Source: Actinomycetota bacterium (GTDB taxonomy: Bacteria; Actinomycetota; Actinomycetes; Streptosporangiales; Streptosporangiaceae). From it: a stretch of DNA of 10,777 bases. Both the position numbers and the translations under genes were made by a program. Shown piece after piece: positions 6,700 to 10,777 of the stretch; the first letter of the stretch is position 1, and each line of letters starts with the position of its first letter. The DNA lies in the NCBI GenBank assembly GCA_003242605.1, contig QGUZ01000166.1, forward strand, positions 1 through 10,777. Reading direction: 5' to 3'. Under the pieces are notes generated by a model. It ran no database searches. It worked only from the letters and a program-made list of their open reading frames with translations, and was not told the origin of the DNA.

Positions 6700-6721
6700 A
6701 TGCAACGATAAATCGCTGCAT
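6700..6721. promoter_or_regulatory. 22-bp inverted repeat, candidate operator for ilvE
   Basis: ATGCAACGAT (6700-6709) and ATCGCTGCAT (6712-6721) are 10-base arms with nine complementary pairs and an AA centre. It lies in the AT-rich part of the ilvE upstream region, next to the candidate -10. Symmetry and length fit a dimeric helix-turn-helix regulator. I cannot name the regulator. Confidence 0.5.
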
Positions 6722-6759
6722 AGAGGATCTTTCGGGTTCGGCGGATCGCGCCGGAGACG

Positions 6760-6798
6760 ACGAACGCGCACGGGGCGATGGCCGCCGTGCGCGTTCGT
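6760..6798 (-). terminator. Strong hairpin terminator after leuB
   Basis: ACGAACGCGCACGG (6760-6773) and CCGTGCGCGTTCGT (6785-6798) are perfectly complementary over 14 bp, with an 11-base loop that can pair further (GGC/GCC). It begins 24 bases past the leuB stop. No T-tract follows on the minus strand, as is common in actinomycetes. Confidence 0.7.
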
Positions 6799-6821
6799 GA
6801 AGCTCGTCGAGTGGCGGCCCG

Positions 6822-7871
6822 TCAGCCGGCTACTCGCTTGGCGATGTCGTCGCCGATCTGGCTCGTGGTACGGGTGCCCGCGCCCGCGCGCTCGGCGAGG
6901 TCGGCCGCGACGGCGCGCTCCACCCGGGCGGCCGCCTCGGTCAGGCCGAGGTGGTCGAGCATCATCGCGACCGACAGCACGGTCGCGGTCGGGTCGGCCT
7001 TGCCCTGCCCGGCGATGTCGGGCGCGCTGCCGTGCACCGGCTCGAACATGCTCGGCGCGGTGCGCTCGGGGTTGACGTTGCCGCTCGCCGCCAGGCCGAT
7101 GCCGCCGGCGATCGCGGCGCCGATGTCGGTGAGGATGTCACCGAACAGGTTGTCGGTGACGATCACGTCGAAGCGCGACGGCTGGGTGACGAAGAACATC
7201 GACGCGGCGTCGACGTGGCAGTAGTCGACGGTGACGTCCGGGAACTCCGGCGCGATGCTCTCCACCGTGCGCATCCACAGGTCGCCGGCGTAGGTGAGCA
7301 CGTTGGTCTTGTGCACCAGCGTGAGCTTCTTCCGCGGCCGCGACTGCGCCTTGGTGAACGCGTAGCGGACCACGCGGGCCACGCCGTACGCGGTGTTGAA
7401 CGACTCCTGGGTGGCGATCTCGTGCGGGGTGCCGCGGCGCAGCACGCCGCCCGCGCCCGCGTACGGGCCCTCGGTGCCCTCCCGGACCACGACCATGTCG
7501 ATGTCCTCGGGTCCGGCCCCGGCGATCGGGGTGGCCACGCCGGGGAAGAGCTTCACCGGGCGCAGGTTGACGTAGTGGTCGAGCTCGAAGCGCAGCCGCA
7601 GCAGCAGGTCGCGCTCGAGTACGCCGGGCGGCACGCTCGGGTCGCCCACGGCGCCGAGCAGGATCGCGTCGTAGCCGCGCAGCTCCTCGAGTACCGAATC
7701 GGGCAGGGTCTCGCCCGTCGCGTGGTAGCGCTTGGCGCCAAGGTCGTACGTGGTGGTCTCCGCCTTGACCCCGGCGGCGTCGAGGACCTTCAGGCCCTCG
7801 GCCACGACCTCGGTGCCGATGCCGTCGCCGGGGATGACCGCCAACTTGAGCGTGCCGTGTTCGTCCAGCAT
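6822..7871 (-). CDS. leuB: 3-isopropylmalate dehydrogenase
   Basis: The 349-residue NAD-dependent enzyme oxidatively decarboxylates 3-isopropylmalate to the leucine precursor 2-oxoisocaproate. Enzymes of this family also convert 3-methylmalate to 2-oxobutyrate downstream of CimA. Seen in the sequence are PGDGIGTEV at 14-22, substrate arginines in LLRLRFEL (R92/R94), NLRP (R104) and VVVREGTEGPYAG (R130, with Y137), K188 in HKTNVL, metal ligands D221, D245 and D249 (the NLFGDILTDIG signature), and the NAD loop HGSAPDIAG at 280-288. Length and motifs are those of LeuB rather than isocitrate or tartrate dehydrogenase. TAAGG lies before the ATG. The same TAAGGT also matches a -10 placed for a leaderless start, so whether this is an RBS or a promoter is unresolved. 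The gene stands alone between two gaps; no Leu leader peptide was seen in front of it. Confidence 0.95.
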   Translation of the reverse strand: MLDEHGTLKLAVIPGDGIGTEVVAEGLKVLDAAGVKAETTTYDLGAKRYHATGETLPDSVLEELRGYDAILLGAVGDPSVPPGVLERDLLLRLRFELDHYVNLRPVKLFPGVATPIAGAGPEDIDMVVVREGTEGPYAGAGGVLRRGTPHEIATQESFNTAYGVARVVRYAFTKAQSRPRKKLTLVHKTNVLTYAGDLWMRTVESIAPEFPDVTVDYCHVDAASMFFVTQPSRFDVIVTDNLFGDILTDIGAAIAGGIGLAASGNVNPERTAPSMFEPVHGSAPDIAGQGKADPTATVLSVAMMLDHLGLTEAAARVERAVAADLAERAGAGTRTTSQIGDDIAKRVAG

Positions 7872-7932
7872 GGCCGTACCTTATCCGAACCCTGTGGTGA
7901 CCTCGTGCGATGCGTGTCCCGCCCCGCCGGAC

Positions 7933-8067
7933 TCAGCGGGCGGCCGGCGGCGGTACGGCACCGCCGTTGTCGCGGCGGTCGAGCGCGGCCTGCACGGCAG
8001 CGGCGGCGGCCTGCCGCTCGTGCTCCTCGGACGTGCTGTGCCTGCTGTGGGCGTACCTGTCGTCCAT
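7933..8067 (-). CDS. Small hypothetical protein between leuB and serA
   Basis: ATG at 8067 opens 44 codons ending in TGA. The product starts MDDRYAHSRHSTSEEHERQ, continues with an Ala-rich helix and LDRRDNGG, and ends PPPAAR. About 40 of 43 codons after the start end in G or C, like the neighbouring real genes, and the composition (Glu/Arg/Ala helix with a polar head) is protein-like. No membrane segment or signal is present. The Shine-Dalgarno is weak (GGGTCCC region), and a TTG four codons upstream is an alternative start. It lies 61 bases before leuB on the same strand and could be co-transcribed with it. I do not recognise the family. It may be missed by standard annotation because of its length. 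Confidence 0.42.
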   Translation of the reverse strand: MDDRYAHSRHSTSEEHERQAAAAAVQAALDRRDNGGAVPPPAAR

Positions 8068-8285
8068 GGTGGGACCCAATCCCGTGATGAGAACCGAGAC
8101 GATGCGGACGGCGCGCCGGGCGGGGAAACGTCGCCGCGGCGCGGCGCAGGACGGCTACGGGGCGATCGGCCGGCGTGGCGCGCCCCTGCGGACCTGCCCG
8201 CCAGCGTACCGGGCGGACGGCGCGGTCGTCTCGCCCCGTAGCACGCCTTTTCACATATTGAGACGAGAAGGGGTGAGCCGGACCG
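8068..8285. other. Intergenic region between serA and the small ORF
   Basis: No gene is seen here. A short AT-rich patch (TTTTCACATATTGAGA, 8248-8263) lies just downstream of the serA stop. TCGTCTC near 8226 and GAGACGA near 8260 could pair across it as a weak serA terminator. The plus-strand frame through this region encodes Arg-rich low-complexity sequence and is taken as chance. Confidence 0.4.
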
Positions 8286-9875
8286 TCAGTCGGCGAGGTT
8301 CACCCGGCGGCCGGTCTCGGCGCCGATCCCGCTGACGATCTGCTCCATCGCCTCGTCCGGGATCGCGGAGTCGACGGTGAGCGCGATGAGCGCCTTGCCG
8401 CCCTTGGCGTTCCGCGACACCTGCATGGAGGCGATGTTCACGCCGTGCTCGCCGAGGATCTGGCCGACGATTCCGACGATGCCGGGCCGGTCGACGTAGG
8501 TGAAGAACGCCAGGTGCTCGGTCGGCTCGATCTCGATGTCGAAGCCGTTGACGTTCACCAGCTTCTGGATCTGCCGCGGCCCGGAGAGCGTGCCGGACAC
8601 GGTGACCTGGCGGCCGTCGGCGAGCACGCCGCGCACGGTGATGACGTTCCGCCAGTCCGAGCTCTCCTCGCTGGTGACGAGCTCGACCACGACGCCGCGG
8701 TCCTTGGCGAGCAGCGGGGCGTTGACGTAGGTCACCGACTCCTCGACGACGTCGGTGAACACGCCCTTGAGGGCGGCGAGCTCGAGCACCCGCACGTCGT
8801 GCTGGACGATCTCGCCGCGGACCTCCACGTCGAGGCGGGTGGCGACCTCGCCGGCGAGCGCGGTGAACACCCGGCCCAGCTTCTCGGCGAGCGGCAGGCC
8901 CGGCTTGACGTAGTCGGACACCGCGCCGCCCTGGACGTTCACCGCGTCGGGCACGAACTCGCCCGCGAGGGCGAGCTTGACGCTGCGCGCCACCTGGGTG
9001 CCGGCCTTCTCCTGGGCCTCGTGGGTGGAGGCGCCCAGGTGCGGGGTGACCACGACCTGGTCGAGCTCGAACAGCGGGCTGTCGGTGCACGGCTCCTTGG
9101 CGAACACGTCGAGCGCGGCGCCGGCGACCCGGCCCTCCTTGAGCGCGGCGTACAGCGCGTTCTCGTCGACGATGCCGCCCCGGGCGACGTTGATGATCCG
9201 CACGGTCGGCTTGACCATGTGGAGCTCGCGGTCGCCGATGAGGCCGATCGTCTCCTTGGTCTTCGGCAGGTGGATGGTGATGAAGTCGGACCGCTGCAGC
9301 AGCTCCTCGAGTCCGACCAGGCGCACGCCGATCTGTGCGGCGCGGGCGGGCTGGAGGTACGGGTCGTAGGCGATCAGCTCGACCCCGAACGGCGCGAGGC
9401 GCTGCGCCACGAGCTGGCCGATGCGGCCGAGACCGAGGATGCCGACCGTCTTCTGGTCCAGCTCCACGCCGGTGTACTTCGACCGCTTCCACTCCCCGCG
9501 CTTGAGCGCCGCGTGGCCCTGGGGGACGTTGCGCGCGCAGGCGAGGATGAGCGCGATCGTGTGCTCGGCGGCGCTGACGATGTTGGAGGTGGGGGCGTTG
9601 ACGACCATGACACCGGCCTTGGTCGCGGCCTCCACGTCCACATTGTCGAGGCCGACGCCGGCGCGGGCGACCACGCGCAGGCGCGGCGCGTGCGCGAGCG
9701 CCTCGGCGTCCACCTGGGTGGCGCTGCGGACGATGAGCGCGTCCGCCTCCGCCAGGGCCGGCAGCAGCGCGGACCGGTCGGCTCCGTCGGTGTGGCGGAC
9801 CTCGAAGTCCTGCTCGAGTACGGCGAGACCCGCTGGGGAAAGCTCCTCGGCGACGAGTACGACGGGCTTGTTCAC
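8286..9875 (-). CDS. serA: D-3-phosphoglycerate dehydrogenase, long type with ACT domain
   Basis: The 529-residue product catalyses the first step of serine synthesis, oxidising 3-phosphoglycerate with NAD. From the chosen start the order is substrate domain 1-95, nucleotide domain with GLGRIG (148-153), catalytic R232 in ARGG, E261 in KEP, H279 in PHLG, an intermediate allosteric domain about 318-450, and a C-terminal ACT domain about 455-525 (FFTYVDRPGIVG). This four-domain plan and length match the mycobacterial-type enzyme, which is serine-inhibited. I chose GTG 9875 (reading MNKPVVLVAEE) because AAGGG lies 8 bases upstream and the length then fits the family. GTG 9911 would add 12 residues without an RBS. 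A TAGACT -10 and a perfect Crp-type site lie upstream. Confidence 0.96.
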   Translation of the reverse strand: MNKPVVLVAEELSPAGLAVLEQDFEVRHTDGADRSALLPALAEADALIVRSATQVDAEALAHAPRLRVVARAGVGLDNVDVEAATKAGVMVVNAPTSNIVSAAEHTIALILACARNVPQGHAALKRGEWKRSKYTGVELDQKTVGILGLGRIGQLVAQRLAPFGVELIAYDPYLQPARAAQIGVRLVGLEELLQRSDFITIHLPKTKETIGLIGDRELHMVKPTVRIINVARGGIVDENALYAALKEGRVAGAALDVFAKEPCTDSPLFELDQVVVTPHLGASTHEAQEKAGTQVARSVKLALAGEFVPDAVNVQGGAVSDYVKPGLPLAEKLGRVFTALAGEVATRLDVEVRGEIVQHDVRVLELAALKGVFTDVVEESVTYVNAPLLAKDRGVVVELVTSEESSDWRNVITVRGVLADGRQVTVSGTLSGPRQIQKLVNVNGFDIEIEPTEHLAFFTYVDRPGIVGIVGQILGEHGVNIASMQVSRNAKGGKALIALTVDSAIPDEAMEQIVSGIGAETGRRVNLAD

Positions 9876-9917
9876 GAATGGACCCTTCGGTGTGTGCGGC
9901 TGCTCGGACACCAGACG

Positions 9918-9923
9918 AGTCTA
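9918..9923 (-). promoter_or_regulatory. Candidate -10 of the serA promoter
   Basis: The minus strand reads TAGACT, matching TAnnnT, about 43 bases before the GTG at 9875. The expected transcription start is near 9911. No consensus -35 is found at 17-18 bases; that region is occupied by the Crp-type site. Confidence 0.5.
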
Positions 9924-9932
9924 GTGGGCGCA

Positions 9933-9948
9933 TGTGAAAGCTCTCACA
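9933..9948. promoter_or_regulatory. Crp/GlxR-type binding site upstream of serA
   Basis: TGTGAAAGCTCTCACA is a perfect TGTGA-N6-TCACA, the consensus of Crp-family regulators, including actinobacterial Crp/GlxR. Its centre is near -29 if transcription begins at 9911, overlapping the core promoter. That would suggest repression unless another start site is used. The site also lies about 220 bases from the divergent gene. Confidence 0.65.
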
Positions 9949-9984
9949 AGCGTCCGCAATGCGAGATGTGACACCGTTTGAGCA

Positions 9985-10002
9985 GGTCACGGCGCTGTGA
10001 CC
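9985..10002. promoter_or_regulatory. 18-bp inverted repeat in the divergent region
   Basis: GGTCACGGCGCTGTGACC has perfect 6-base arms and a nearly symmetric GCGC centre (one mismatched pair). It could be an operator or a small hairpin. It is an everted version of the GTGA/TCAC halves and so not itself a Crp site. Confidence 0.3.
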
Positions 10003-10095
10003 GGTGCCATAGGCGCGGCCGGAACGGGCCTCCGCGACGGCCGGTCCGGCCCTTCCGGCGACGCGGACAACCGAACCGTACCGAAGAACTTGGTG

Positions 10096-10125
10096 TTGCC
10101 GGTACGAAATCTTGGCGAATACGCT
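10096..10125 (+). promoter_or_regulatory. Promoter of the SseB-domain gene
   Basis: TTGCCG (10096-10101) and TACGCT (10120-10125) are separated by 18 bases, a fair match to a housekeeping sigma promoter. The expected start is near 10132, only a few bases before the upstream ORF and about 29 before the gene. Confidence 0.55.
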
Positions 10126-10134
10126 GCTAAGGTC

Positions 10135-10164
10135 ATGCTCCTGTCCGTATCGTTCGCCATATGA
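10135..10164 (+). CDS. Nine-codon upstream ORF overlapping the next start
   Basis: ATG 10135 encodes MLLSVSFAI. Its TGA overlaps the next gene's ATG as ATGA. AAGG lies three bases before it, too close for a standard RBS, and the predicted transcript starts almost at this ATG, so it could be translated as a near-leaderless ORF. The following gene lacks its own Shine-Dalgarno, which makes coupling through this ORF plausible. Confidence 0.35.
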   Translation: MLLSVSFAI

Positions 10165-10777
10165 GCATCGGGAACCCCGCTCTCGGCGAAGTCCTCGCGC
10201 AGCACGGCAGCCCCCACCGCCTGCTCGCCGCCCTCGCCGAAGGGGGAATCCTGGTCGCCGTGCGACCCGATCGGTCGGTCGTGCTCGGCACCACGCAGGC
10301 CGGGGAGCGCGTGCTGCTCGGCTACACCAGCCCGGCCACCTACGCACGGCACCGGGGCAGCCATCGGCTGTCGGAGTGCGACGCCCAGACGATCATCGAC
10401 ATCCAGCGGGTCACCGGGGTGCGCGAGATCGTCATCGACGCCGCCGGCCCCGCCGCCGCGGCGATCCCCATCGCCGACCTCAAGCGCTACCTGGAGGTGA
10501 ACCCGCCCGCCCCGTCGCCCGCGCTCGCGGCCCCGACCGGCCCGGCCCCCGCCGGCCCGTCCGGTACGGCCCCGCGCGCGTACGCGACCGGCGCGATGGC
10601 CACCATCCCGCGCACCGGCCACCCGGGCACCGCGCAGGGCGCCCCGCCCACCGCCCCGCCGAGCCCGCCGGCGCGCGAGCTGCCGGGGGCCGCGCCGGAG
10701 CGGACGGGGCCCGCGTTCCCGGCCCCGCCGCCGCCGCCCGCCGCGCCGCCGCCCCCGCCCCCGCCGCCCGGCTCACT
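10161..10777 (+). CDS. SseB-domain protein, partial, runs off right edge
   Basis: 205 complete codons are present from ATG 10161. Residues 1-113 have the build of the SseB N-terminal domain: a helix (ALGEVLAQHGSPHRLLAALAEGG), strands LVAVRPDRSVVLGTT and VLLGYTSPATYAR, and the closing VREIVIDAAGPAAAAIPIADLKRYL. This resembles the SseB-like proteins common in actinomycetes, whose role is not settled. From about 114 the chain is a disordered Pro/Ala/Gly-rich linker ending in runs of up to eight prolines, and the C-terminal part lies outside the window. No Shine-Dalgarno is seen at this ATG. It is divergent from serA across about 285 bases that hold a promoter for each direction. The domain call is by pattern memory; the open frame itself is secure. 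Confidence 0.78.
   Translation, partial: MSIGNPALGEVLAQHGSPHRLLAALAEGGILVAVRPDRSVVLGTTQAGERVLLGYTSPATYARHRGSHRLSECDAQTIIDIQRVTGVREIVIDAAGPAAAAIPIADLKRYLEVNPPAPSPALAAPTGPAPAGPSGTAPRAYATGAMATIPRTGHPGTAQGAPPTAPPSPPARELPGAAPERTGPAFPAPPPPPAAPPPPPPPPGS

Noticed and set aside
6620..6721. A 33-codon minus-strand ORF (starting MQRFIVAF) whose TGA overlaps the ilvE ATG
   Set aside because: Its start lies inside the inverted repeat and upstream of the likely ilvE transcription start. It has no run of branched-chain codons and no RBS, so it is probably chance.
2595..6800. Two very long plus-strand open frames (2595-4631 and 4632-6800)
   Set aside because: They are antisense to cimA and ilvE and overlap the methyltransferase in another frame. 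Their translations are Arg/Gly/Val-rich without domain motifs, a normal by-product of high-GC codon use.
7910..8335. Plus-strand open frame opposite the leuB-serA gap
   Set aside because: It is rich in Arg/Ala/Pro, lacks an RBS and runs into the serA antisense strand. The minus-strand 44-codon frame has better codon evidence.
9876..9911. GTG 9911 as the serA start
   Set aside because: There is no Shine-Dalgarno before it, and 9911 is about where the promoter's transcription start is predicted. GTG 9875 has AAGGG at the right distance and gives the family length.
8251..10347. Long open frames overlapping serA (minus 8251-10347, plus 8445-9971)
   Set aside because: The serA frame has all catalytic motifs. 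These alternatives are Arg/Ala-rich shadows without recognisable domains.

Overview
The window comes from a high-GC actinomycete. The genes have extreme G/C third-position use, Shine-Dalgarno and TAnnnT promoter elements look actinobacterial, and the products resemble those of the Streptosporangiales/Streptomyces side of the phylum. That placement is an inference from style, not a database match. Most of the window is chromosomal housekeeping DNA for amino-acid synthesis. The first ~2.5 kb is an accessory block with visibly lower third-position GC.

Layout. Positions 1-1848 (minus) hold the first 616 residues of a STAND/NLR-type ATPase: a short N-terminal motif, an NB-ARC domain, then kinesin-light-chain-like TPRs encoded by near-identical 126-bp DNA repeats. 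The gene runs off the left edge. Eight bases upstream, 1857-2348 (minus) encodes a 163-residue protein with two membrane segments and a cytoplasmic tail. The tail carries two copies of a 22-residue motif, and a third copy sits at the N-terminus of the ATPase. This is the layout expected of a receptor and membrane effector joined by a homotypic (amyloid-signalling-like) motif, and it is the most interesting system here. A doubtful 45-codon ORF (2350-2487) abuts it, followed by ~425 bp with no clear gene.

From 2913 to 9875 the minus strand carries cimA (citramalate synthase), ilvE (branched-chain aminotransferase), leuB (3-isopropylmalate dehydrogenase) and serA (phosphoglycerate dehydrogenase). 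A plus-strand class I O-methyltransferase is inserted between cimA and ilvE. CimA, LeuB and IlvE are three steps of the pyruvate/citramalate route to isoleucine (LeuCD and the IlvBHCD enzymes are not in the window), and LeuB and IlvE also serve leucine. cimA is preceded by a probable transcription attenuator: a 14-codon leader peptide with Leu-Leu-Ile-Ile, a GC-rich hairpin, and a stem with a T-tract. serA has a perfect TGTGA-N6-TCACA Crp-type site upstream, and ilvE has a 22-bp inverted repeat in its upstream region. A 44-codon ORF with strong coding-type codon use lies between leuB and serA.

At the right edge, divergent from serA, is the start of an SseB-domain protein with a long Pro/Ala-rich tail. 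It has a recognisable promoter and a nine-codon upstream ORF whose stop overlaps its start. No tRNA, rRNA, CRISPR array, transposase or phage gene was seen.
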